Shown piece by piece: positions 55,115-64,000 of a stretch of 64,000 nt of DNA (the stretch's first letter is position 1; each line of letters starts with the position of its first letter). The notes beneath the pieces were generated by a model that worked only from the letters and a program-made list of their open reading frames with translations, was not told where the DNA came from and made no database searches. The stretch is from Prorocentrum cordatum (taxonomy: Eukaryota > Sar > Dinophyceae > Prorocentrales > Prorocentraceae), in contig CAUYUJ010019604.1 of assembly GCA_963575745.1 (NCBI GenBank), positions 349,776 to 413,775 of the forward strand, written 5' to 3'. Made by a program: the position numbers and the translations under genes.

Positions 55115-56300
55115 ATCTGGGGGGGGGGGGGGCGCGGAGCCGATGACGGCCGCTATTCTGGAAAATCATAATAACAAGCTCATGCGGTGCCAAAACCACA
55201 CGGCGGGGTGGGGGGAGCGTTACGTTTGACCCCCCCTCTATAACGCCCCTTTCCGCTGAAAATACACAAACACCCGAAAAAATACACCTAGAGTTTCTCC
55301 CGCGCCTGCCGTCCATAATCTAGATGCACGCTTCGTTCAGGAAGCAGGAGCGCATCCGCAGTTTTCATTCGAGTGTGGAGGTCACGTTTCGGGATAGCAT
55401 ATGCATGTGCAGTTTCTATGTCTTTCAACTCGCCTGGATTTTTTAATACCGAAATTAACCTTTTCAACTTATGGTGATCAAGGGCTTCTTGGGGCTGGGG
55501 CCAAGGGCGGGGCACTGGCCACGGCCACGGCCAAGGCCATGCCCAGGGCTGGGGCCAGGACCAGGACCAGGGCCGGCTCCGTCCGACCCCCGCGTCACAG
55601 GTGGTGCGGTAATCCAATCCGATCTGGCGTGCCCTCCCCTCATGAACCCCTTTTGCCCCCCCTCGTCAGGGATGGGAACAAAAAGGAAGGGAATCGACGT
55701 TTCTTCGACGTTTCTTTTTTTCTGTTCGGTCCTCAGTGCTCTCTGGACTAGCGACGACGAAGACGAGCACGGAGACGAACACGAACACGAAAACGACGAC
55801 AGCGTCTCACACGCGCCGAGGGGCCGGCGGATGTGCAGGGGTGCAGGGCGCCCAGACAGTTAGCTACAACCAGTCGTTGGGAGGGCCCAAGAGACATCCG
55901 AAATGGCGCCACAACAGCCCAAGAAGGCCTCCCGTGCGAGCCTAAAGGGCCTTAGGAAACTCTTTGACGGCCCATGACGGCGCCCAAACGGCCCCTCGAC
56001 ATCCCCCAGGCATCCACCATGCGGCCAAGAGGGCCCCAAGACGGCCCGTGAGAAGTCCAAGAAGGCGTAGGGGGGGGCCCAACACGGCCGAAGGCCTCGC
56101 GGGACCCCAAAGACTGTCTCGCAGAAAACTGGGTCAGCCCCAAGGCGACCCAAACGGAATCCATGATAGCGCGTTGTCGAGGAGTACTCTTAGACCACCT
56201 CCAAGTGGACAACGAAGACCTGCGCAGTACAAGGTGGACTATGCCGACAAGGGGTGCCCAACCCTTGGTTGCCGATTGCCGTGAGCGCTGAACCGCTCGC
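55115..56300. other. no gene recognised
   Basis: G14 run at 55121; CAGGGCC/GGGGCCA repeats near 55490-55590; (GAC/AACACG) repeats 55748-55800; a reverse-orientation GGCC array at about 55878-56100. Confidence 0.4.
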
Positions 56301-56304
56301 AGAA

Positions 56305-56535
56305 GAAGGAGGAGGAGAAGGAGGAGGGGGAGGAAAAGGAAGAGGAGGAGGAGGAGGAGGAGGAGGAGGAGGAGGAGGAGGGATGGGGAGGAGGAGGAGG
56401 AGGAGGAGGAGGAGGAGGAGGAGGAGGAGGAGGAGGAGGAGGAGGAGGAGGATGGGGAGGAGGAGGAGGAGGAGGAGGAGGAGGAGGAGGAGGAGGAGGA
56501 GCAGGACGGGGAGTAGGAGGAGGAGGAGGAGGGGT
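56305..56535. repeat. (GGA)n microsatellite
   Basis: About 230 bp of GGA with GGGGA variants. A short GGCC array and A-rich cassette follow (56560-56815). Confidence 0.95.
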
Positions 56536-57011
56536 GGATGTGGCCATGATGGCGTCCTCGCCGGCCTTCTGGGAACTCTCTTGGTGGCCTCTTGAGCCAC
56601 CTTGAGCTGACGGACGCCCGAAAATGCGTGAATGCGAACATTCGTCAAACACCTGAGTGACATCAGCGATGTTGTTTTGTTCGGTCTTTGCGGGAGGTGT
56701 TCGTATGGCTCCTGTTTTCCCTTTTTGAAGCATTTTGGGCAGTCTTGAGGCCATAATCGGCGGCCTTGCGGCTTTCTTGGGTCGTCTTCGAGGTTTCTTG
56801 GGCCATCTAGGTGCTTCTGGTTGCTTGCATGGGCCGTTTGGGAGTTTCTCGACGCAGATCCATCCATTTTAGACAGGAATCATGGCCCCGGGAGCGCGGA
56901 CCCAGTGTTGTTATTCGTATGGGTTGTGGGCTCGTGAGGCGGGGGGGAGAACGCACGGACCCGTGGCTAGGGGAGTGTGGGGTCATATCGTGCCTCAACA
57001 TGCCAAGAGAG

Positions 57012-57528
57012 ACGGTGGCGGATCGACTACATGAGCTTGCCCCAGAACGACATGCAGAACTCCGAGCTGCAGCGGTTGGAACGCGAGAATAGATGGCCAA
57101 GCCCTGGCCAGCACATTGCCGTCCGCACCAAGGCGGAAGAACAGCTGTTCAAGACGGCTCTCTCGGGAATGGAGCTCATGTACAGCATCGGCAACACGCC
57201 AGTCCTCATATTGCCCATGGGCGACTACGTCGAGCGTGGCAAAGCATACATCTCCAGGAGCTGGTGCTTCCTGGAGCTCTGCCTCGCTGTCAGCTTCGAC
57301 AACATTGTCAACAACGTTATCCATGAGGAAGCAAGGCTGGTGACCCGCCGCGTCAGATATGTACGTGGCCACACTGTGGAGGGTTTTCGCGCGGGGATCA
57401 AGAGGACGCGATTTAACCAAAAAGGCGACGATGGCATCGTCCTCGACCTCTTTGAGAGAACAGTGAACAAACACACTCGCACGACGCTGGGCAACAGACA
57501 GGCATCAGCAGATCTACCTTGGCGATAA
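57012..57528 (+). CDS. membrane/HET-TIR-like protein, exon 3 (rest of HET/TIR-like domain)
   Basis: IDYMSLPQND is the second HET-type block (compare W-I-D-x-L-C-I-x-Q-x-D); EEQLFKTALSGMELMYSIGN followed by TPVLIL fits the third block (a helix, then a strand). ISRSWCFLELCLAVS resembles the S-x-W-C-x-x-E-L box found in TIR domains and in the related dinoflagellate family. The C-terminal 60 residues (LVTRRVRYVRGHTVEGF…) are basic. Stop TAA at 57526-57528; a GC-type donor near 57502 could instead lead to a further exon. In fungi and bacteria such domains act in self/non-self recognition and cell death; the role here is unknown. Confidence 0.65.
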
Positions 57529-58930
57529 CTCTCTGACGTACACCAGTTGGGCGCGCCGTGTTTCGAGCACCACGTCCTTGAGTAGCATGCTGCCCCCCAC
57601 AGTCGAGATATGAGGGCACCGCTTCGGCTCCTCGTTCCCAGTCCCCTTCTCGCCGTTCGTAACCTTGTATTGAGAAGGTGGTGCTGCGAGCTCAAAGCTA
57701 TGGCCAGAGCCCAGTATCCCCAAACAGCGTATTCAATGCCAGCGTGGCTTCCCAGGTCGTTCGCGCGTCCCTTTAGTCATCGTTCGTCGTCCTACTAATC
57801 CTGACCCGGCTGCACCGTTGTCGACGCGGGGGTAGGTATTGTTTGACGTCCTCGTCGTTTTTTTGTTCTCGTCTCCTATGTCCTCTCCTCACGCTTCACC
57901 TCATCGTCCTCATCCCGCGCGTCATCGTGTTCTTTCTCATCCTCATCATCCTCCTATCCGATTGGCATCTTCCTTTGTGTTTAACTGTTGTAAGATTGGC
58001 GCCCCTGCTCTGTGTACCAGGACAGGGGAGGGATCGATTTGCTCTCGGTCCTTTAATGTCCGTCTCACGCGTTGTATATTTGCACATGCCGATTCAGGAC
58101 ATCCAAGTTGCCTTGCATGTGCTCGTAGTTTTGCATGTGTCAGCATTGATCGACCCCTTCCCTTCCAATGTGCCCTTCGCCTTTTGTCCTTGACCTGGAT
58201 CTGCGCGTTCTTTCAGGCTTGCTTCGACATGACCCTACAATCAGGTTATGCACTTCCGCCACCTCATCCCTGTTCCATAACAGAGCCACCGGAATTGTAT
58301 CTTGGCGGTCTGTTCACCATCCTGCCCAAGGCTCTTGGCATCTATCGGACGTGCGCATTTTTTCTCGGCGAGGACCATAAAGGGGCATCTCGCATCGTCG
58401 TGCGAAAAATGAACACACGAAACCGACCAATGCACGAGGAATGGACGTCCGAGCGATGGCGAGGGCTGCACGGCGCAAGACTGCCACCTCGGGGACAGAG
58501 AGGGGCCACGCCGCAGACGCACGTCGCGCTGGCCGCCAGGGGTTCCGTGGGGCCACGGTCCATTGGTCAGGCTCTGCAGGCTTGTTCCACACCGAAAGCA
58601 CCGCACCGGACGAGGTCGGCCAATCGGGTTGACGCAGTTGCCCGATCTCTTCCGCGCACCTTCAACGTGGGCGGCTTTCTCTCTCCTCTCTCTCTCCCTC
58701 TCTCTCTCTCTCTCTCCCCCTCTCTCTCTCTCACTGGTTTCTGCTTCGCGATTCTCACTGGTTTCTGCTTCGCGATGCCTAGCACATTTTCGGTAGCACA
58801 TGCTACTGCATTTCCTGGGCAATGTCCAGCGCTGGGTGCACTCGGTGCAGTGCCGCCCTGCCTCGGGTAGCATTGAACTTGCGTTCATCTCCTCGACGCT
58901 GTCGCAAGCATTCCTGGCATCCTCCTGATA
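57529..58930. other. no gene recognised; (TC)n tract
   Basis: Contains a CTCTCT microsatellite at about 58679-58735 and CACTGGTTTCTGCTTCGCGA twice (58732, 58759). AGGAATGGACGTCCGAGCGA at 58437 matches 39259. Confidence 0.45.
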
Positions 58931-58934
58931 CCCC

Positions 58935-60195
58935 TCCTCGCTCCCCACGGTTCACTCACAGACGAGGCTCCCGCTCGAGACGTCCATTCGATTCAGGCCT
59001 GAGGAGCTCAAAAGTGACGACGGTTACAGGATCTGGATGACCCGTTCGGATTAGACCATGGAGGTGCGGGCCACATGTTGTGGGGTTCCCGCCCGAGACG
59101 TCCCCACGAATTACTCACGGACGAGGCTCCCGCTCCAGGTTGCCTCCAAGTTCAGGCCCGAGCAGCTCAAAAGTAACGACAGTTCGCTCGGGTTCGAACA
59201 TGGAGGTGGGGACCCCATCCCGCTCAATATTTCCGCACGATTCACTCATAGACGAAGCTCGCGCTCGAGGTGTCCTCCAGATTCAGGCCTGAAGAGTCCA
59301 GAAGTGATGACGGCCACAGGTATCGGGATGGCCCTCTGTGATGCTCACATTCAGGAGGGGACCCGATATGCAAAGGCGCACACTCGAGACTTCCTCGCGA
59401 TGTACTCACAGACGAAGCTCCCTCTCTAGACTTCCTCCAGACTAAGGGCTGAGGAACCCAAAAGTGACCACAGTTAATCACAGGATCCAGATGATCCGCT
59501 CGGATTAGAGTATGAGGTGGGGACCCTACAGGGAGGGGCTCACACTCGAGACGTCCTCGCGATGCACTCACGGACCAGGCCCCCTCTCTACACGTCCATC
59601 AGACTCAGGCCTGATGAGCCCACATGTGACGACAGTTCCGGGTTTTGAATGACCCGCCTGAGGTAGGGGGGCTCCCGCTCGAGACTTTCTCGCGATTCAC
59701 TCATGGACGAGGCTCCCGCTTGAGACGTCCTCTGGATTCAGGCCTGAGGAGCCCAAAAGTGACGACAGCTCCAGGTTTCGGACGACCCTCCTGGATTAAA
59801 ATCTTTGGGCGGGGAACCCGTAGGTAGGGGGCCCCCGCTCGAGTCTATCTCACGATGTACCCACGGACGGGGCTCCCGCTTGAGACGTCCGCTGGATTCA
59901 GGCTTGAGGAGCCCAACACTGACGACAGTTCCAGGTTTTGGATGACCCGTTCGGATTAGACAATTTTGGCGAAGATCCCGCTGGTAGGGTCTCCCTTGCG
60001 AGCCTTCCTCGCGATTCTCTCACGGACGATGCTCCCGCTCGAAACGCTCTCTGGATTCAGGTTCGAGGAGCTCAACAGTAGCGACAGTTTCAGGATCTGG
60101 ATGACCCGTTCGGATTAGACCATGGAGGTGCGGACCCCATGGGAGGCGCTCTCGCTCGAGACGTCCTCACGATTCACCCGCAGACGGAGGCATAG
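58935..60195 (+). repeat. ~157-bp satellite, ~8 copies
   Basis: GACGAGGCTCCCGCTCGAGA-type sequence recurs at about 58963, 59121, 59253, 59411, 59568, 59708, 59864, 60027 and 60185 (spacing 132-163). Each unit includes GATTCAGGCCTGAGGAG, AAAAGTGACGACAG and GGATGACCCGTTCGGATTAG. Diverged, so an old array. Confidence 0.9.
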
Positions 60196-60427
60196 GCATG
60201 AGCACGCGCACTCTCTGTGTCTCGCGCCCGTGTAGACTCCTCGCCACACTGGTATCCGAGCAACGAGCTCATCGAGAAGACACCAGTGCAACTCCGTCGC
60301 TCTGCAGTGTTGCAGCCAGTGATACTGCGCTTGCTCGACGGCTCGCACGCAACCTGACGGTATAACGTGAAATCCTAAATTGGCAAAAAAGTCTTTCTTG
60401 TAAACATTGGCGATCGCCAGAGAGCGC

Positions 60428-60650
60428 CGGCCGAGTTTAGATTTCAGCTGGCCGAGTTCAGCTTGGCCGATTTCAGCCGGGCCGAGTTTTTCTCGGTCCG
60501 AGTTCGGATTGGCCGAGTTCAGCCGGCCGAGTTCAGCGTGGCCGAGTTCAATTTGGCCGAGTTCAGCCGGGCCGAGTTCAGAGTGGCCGAGTTCCGTTTG
60601 GCCGAGTTCAGCCAGGCCGAGTTTTTCCTGGCCGAGTTTAGTTGTTGCTC
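60428..60650 (+). repeat. 15-bp minisatellite encoding pentapeptide-like repeats
   Basis: GGCCGAGTTCAGCxx units, mostly 15 bp, about 13 copies. In the frame starting at 60463 they read AEFSVAEFNLAEFSRAEFRV, the A-E-F-x-x pattern of a pentapeptide-repeat solenoid. No supporting gene context. Confidence 0.8.
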
Positions 60651-60779
60651 GACCAGGCCGGGGGGCCCCAGATCAGGACCTTCTGGAGACCCAGAGAGGC
60701 ATGAGATAGCGCCTAGACGCCTGTCGGAGTCGCTTCGGATGTTTTTCGAGAGTTTCTTGGAGTCCTCTTGGGGCAACTT

Positions 60780-60975
60780 CGTAATCTTGGCAGTCATGGG
60801 GGCCTCTGGGGGCGTCTTGGGTGCCTCTGGGGGGTGTCTTGGGGCCAATCTGGGGTCTCTTGGGAGCCCTTTGGGGACAACTTGGGGCCTCTTGGGGGCC
60901 TCTTGGGCCTCCTGGGCACCTTTTGGGGCCGTCTTGGGGCACCCTTGGGGGCCTCGGGGGCCATCTTGGAGGAGA
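60780..60975. repeat. GGCCTCTTGG array (forward)
   Basis: GGGGCCTCTTGGGGG units, ending in GGAGGAGATCGATCAAAGGA, which also resembles the array end at 44095 (GGAGGAGATCGGCCAAAG). Confidence 0.8.
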
Positions 60976-60999
60976 TCGATCAAAGGATGGGCCATGTTT

Positions 61000-61845
61000 G
61001 ATAAGCGTTGACCCCCAGTAGGCGCACATGTGGCCAACACCTCAGTACAATCCATGATTTTGGCCCTCTCGCCGAGGCCACCCTGGCCGCTCTACCAGGG
61101 GGTGCAAGCTGTCTCGCTCACTCCCACCCGCCCTCCCAACACAAAAATAGCACCAGGGCCTCAGCATGGTCAGCGGTCGTCCATGGGTGGGCGGCTATTG
61201 GGAACCACTACAGACCCCATGTGCTCAATGGGGCGAGATGCGCCACGCGTGCCAGGCGCTCTTGGTGCGCCAGGCACCCCTCGGTCCCAAGCGTTCCAGG
61301 CACGCCTCGCGCGCCAGATGCGCCACGTTCTCCACGCGCGCCACGTGCGCCGCGTGGTCCAGCCGCTCCAGGGGCGCCACCTCGGGGCGCGCGCAAAGCG
61401 TGGCAGGTGTGCCCACGCACGTGACGGCACACGTCGGGAAACACGTCGGCTCCCCACCATCTTTGTCGAAAGCCAGTGCCCAATCGTGGTGGGGAGCCCA
61501 TCATGGTGTCTTGTGGGCTGGCACACAGCAGGCAATGTGTCAGCACCCCCGCGGTCCTTGTGAAGCACCCAGTGAGCAGCGATCGCGGGGTGGCTGCGCA
61601 CGGTCCAGATTTAGCCGCGAAAAGCATGTGGTACTGTTTTGTTGATAGGGGTCCTGTTTGCGCGCGAAGCAGGCAAGGTGAAGCGCCTCCGCCATCCCGG
61701 TCACAAACAACCATACAGCGTGCACGCGGGGCCCACGAGCATGACCCGAGATGTTGCCCCAAAGTGTGTGCTCGGATTGCTCTTCGACAGGGATAGGGGG
61801 GGGGTGTCGCATTGGTCCTGGTTGGCTGCCCGTCGCCGGGGGGAG
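61000..61845. other. no gene recognised
   Basis: GC-rich; CGCGCCA(C/G)-type short repeats at 61240-61400. Short ORFs only. Confidence 0.3.
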
Positions 61846-61848
61846 GCG

Positions 61849-61928
61849 GTGTTTATTGATAGCAAACAGTGATAAACCTTCCCCGAGGCGTGTTTATTGA
61901 TAGCAAACAGTGATAAACCCTTCCCCGA
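61849..61928. repeat. 41-bp duplication of a palindromic unit
   Basis: GTGTTTATTGATAGCAAACA followed by GTGATAAACC(C)TTCCCCGA occurs at 61849 and 61890. Each copy can fold (GTTTAT…ATAAAC). Confidence 0.85.
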
Positions 61929-62100
61929 AAGGGAAGAGGGAAGATGGAATATGGAACTCGCTAAACCACTCACGATCGTAAGGGCTAATGGGATTCGCGT
62001 GTCGTGGCTCAAGAGGCGTACGCTGTTCCGCCGACCCCCAATAGCAGTGATCTCGTCAGCAGTCATGCCGCCGTGCCCGGTACGTGGGTCCGGAGCCTCG

Positions 62101-62360
62101 GGGGTGCACACGAGTGTCTCCTGGGATTCCTCTTCGGAGCCTCTCGGAGGGCCCTTCGAGGCATCCTGTTGGTTTGGATGGCCTCTTGGGTGTCTTGGGT
62201 GCCTCTTGACAGCCTCTCGGGGGCGCTCTGGGGGTGTACACGAGTGTCTCCTGGGATTCCTCTTAGGAGCCTCTTGGAGGGCTCTTCGAGGCATCCTGTT
62301 GGTTTGGATGGCCTCTTGGGTGTCTTGGGTGCCTCTTGACAGCCTCTCGGGGGCGCTCTG
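62101..62360. repeat. 130-bp tandem duplication
   Basis: GGGGTG(C/T)ACACGAGTGTCTC starts at 62101 and 62231; the copies differ at only a few positions. They are flanked by GGCC-array sequence (to about 62600, cassette at 62555-62660). Confidence 0.9.
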
Positions 62361-62669
62361 GGGGTCACTAGGGGCTTCTTGGGGTCACCGCGGCAGGAAA
62401 GACTCGAGATGTCAGTTCGTGTTTCCCCATGGGGCTCTCCTCCACCGTCTTAGGGGCTCCTGGGACAGTCTTGCGGCCATCTTGGGTCTCAATTGGGGCG
62501 TTTCGGTGCTCTCTTGGGTGCCTTATGGGTCGTCTTGGGGCGATCTGGGATGCTCCTTGGGCCGTAGTGGACGCTGTCACGACGAAAATGGCGTGTACAT
62601 GTTGAACTTTCAGTTTCTGATTGGAATGAGACGATTGGATTTTTGCATCGTGGTGCACTCTCGGCGGCC

Positions 62670-63730
62670 CTCTGGGAGCACTCTTGGGCCGTCTTCGGGA
62701 CTTCGTATGCCGTCTGGAAGTCATCTTGGACCGTCGCGGGGTTAACCTGGGCCGTTTCGACGCTCTCTTGGATTGCCTCGGCGCTCGTTGAACCGTCTTC
62801 GTGCTCGTTGGAGGCTCTGGAGTTGACGAGCTCGTACCCCGCCGGGCCCCCCCTCCCCCTCCGAGCCCCCCCCTCCCCCCCTCGAATTCGATGTCTGGCC
62901 CCATGGGAGGAGGAAAGGTGGAGGGGGACAGCCAATCATCTCACACCCCTTCTCACCCTGGCAAGCGGGGACCGGCGGATATACTCCAGAGCACCACCCC
63001 CGCCGCACAAACAACATTAGGCCACGCAAGAACCTTCTCTTTGAGGGAGTGTGGGCGCCAGAGGGAGGGAGGGAGGTAGGAAGGGAGGGAGGAGAAGGAG
63101 GAGTAGGCGGAAGACGACAGCGATGAGCAATGCGCAGTTGCCGACTGCGAACAGCTTGCGCGGATGTTGTTACATTGGGTCCGCTGATAGGTTGCTCCTG
63201 CGTTTGCATGGCGCTGATGCGCATCCTGGCACAGCCGATCTGCTCAGATTTCGACTCCGCGCCGACCGGGTCGACGCTGACCGATTCTGCCCTACAGAAA
63301 CTAAGGGTAGTGTTGTGCATTGTTTGTCGCGGTTCATGTCCTCTGGTGAGACGCGTGATCTCTCGGGGACACCTTTCGGAGGAGAACAACGCCACACATC
63401 TCCTTCATTATTCCCCCTCCCCTCCCTGAAAGGAAGAAAGCATTCAGAGGAGGGGGGAGGGAAAAGGGAAGGAGGTGGACCTGTATAAACCCTCGATTCC
63501 CACCCTTGCAAGCAGCCCTGGCTGACGTATCGCCATAATGGAAAGGGGTCCTGAGAAAAACCGGCGCTGGAACGGAGGGTGCTCCCCAGGACAAGCGCTT
63601 CATCGTGAGTCGTGTTTCTCACAGTCCTTGGGCACAGGAAGGGCCCTAAGGGTCAGAAATTTTGAAGACACATATACACGTCGATGTATATAAGTTTATA
63701 TGCGGAACATCGCGCGAAGGCCAATATCAA
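62670..63730. other. no gene recognised
   Basis: C-runs near 62840-62880, purine tracts near 63060-63105. No supported gene. Confidence 0.3.
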
Positions 63731-63736
63731 TTCACG

Positions 63737-64000
63737 ATGATGTATGGCGTCGGTGGCGCGACCCTTAGGTAATTTAAGATGGTTTATGTTTCCGGGGACG
63801 CGAATACGGTGTAAATCACGCAAGTTTGGCCTCGGGGACGTACATGTTGTGTACGCTCAGATGGTTTATGGCCTCGGGGGCGCAAATATTGTATAATTTA
63901 TGATGGTGCATGGCCTCGGGGACGCGAATATAGTCTAATGTGCGAGGGTTTGCGGCTTCGGGGAAGCAAGCATGGTGTAAGTTTCGAGGGTGTATGGCCC
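63737..64000 (+). repeat. 42-bp tandem array, runs off the window
   Basis: Units such as GATGGTTTATGGCCTCGGGG followed by (G/A)CGCAAATATTGTATAATTTAT, 42 bp, about six diverged copies, continuing at the right edge. Confidence 0.8.

Larger units (their letters stand above)
48816..57011 (+). other. predicted 8.2-kb intron, full of repeats
   Basis: Inferred because the conserved domain stops at 48815 (…AVFI) and resumes at 57022 (IDYMSLPQND). A GT (48816) and an AG (57010-57011) with matching phase exist; they would add QRWR between the two. A non-canonical cut at the shared ATC would give AVFIDYMSLPQ, which fits the family better. The intron holds GAT, GGA and GGCC arrays and the foldback element 51929-55114. 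Confidence 0.5.

Noticed and set aside
58935-60195. CRISPR-like array
   Set aside because: Whole ~157-bp units are repeated; there are no short identical repeats with unique spacers.
1-64000. tRNA or rRNA genes
   Set aside because: No cloverleaf with a proper T-loop (GGTTCRANYCC) or rRNA core sequence was recognised.

Overview
The window looks like nuclear DNA of a dinoflagellate. It is GC-rich and gene-poor, and it is crowded with microsatellites, satellites and decayed retroelements. It carries sequences close to the dinoflagellate spliced leader (DinoSL), introns that appear to start with GA instead of GT, and dinoflagellate-type multicopy protein families. A free-living, large-genome species (Prorocentrum-like) is my guess; species-level assignment is not supported. 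No rRNA, tRNA, CRISPR or prokaryotic operon structure was seen. Every coding trace I can support is on the + strand.

Layout. 0-4.2 kb: two unrecognised but coding-like genes; the first has one in-frame stop, the second a likely GA-AG intron. 4.2-5.9 kb: palindromes and microsatellites. 5.9-8.4 kb: a gene with a relict spliced leader just upstream of its ATG and a GA-AG intron; it resembles a dinoflagellate transposase-like family. 9.6-12.3 kb: a broken Ty1/copia-type element. 12.7-13.4 kb: the degenerate GGCCTCTTGG repeat that recurs through the window. 13.5-16.7 kb: a broken LINE-type element with C-terminal zinc fingers. 17-27.5 kb: no genes, but several MITE-like inverted-repeat elements, three stacked palindromes, and a nested insertion. 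27.6-34.0 kb: a broken tyrosine-recombinase (DIRS/PAT-like) retroelement that begins at a DinoSL-like motif. 34.0-39.25 kb: about 13 tandem copies of a ~400-bp repeat, each carrying a DinoSL-like motif. 39.3-46.7 kb: two more MITEs, microsatellites, GGCC arrays and hairpins. 46.7-57.5 kb: one large split gene. Its first exon encodes 7-8 membrane segments and the next two encode a HET/TIR-like domain. Its introns are full of repeats; the second (about 8.2 kb) holds a 3.2-kb foldback element with a 90-bp satellite inside. 57.5-64 kb: no genes; a ~157-bp satellite, a 15-bp minisatellite encoding pentapeptide-like repeats, a duplicated palindrome, a 130-bp duplication and a 42-bp array that runs off the end.

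The main point of interest is the membrane/HET-like gene, a plausible intracellular-signalling or self-recognition receptor of unknown role. Second is the repeated association of DinoSL-like motifs with mobile DNA, which suggests that trans-spliced RNAs have been copied back into this genome.
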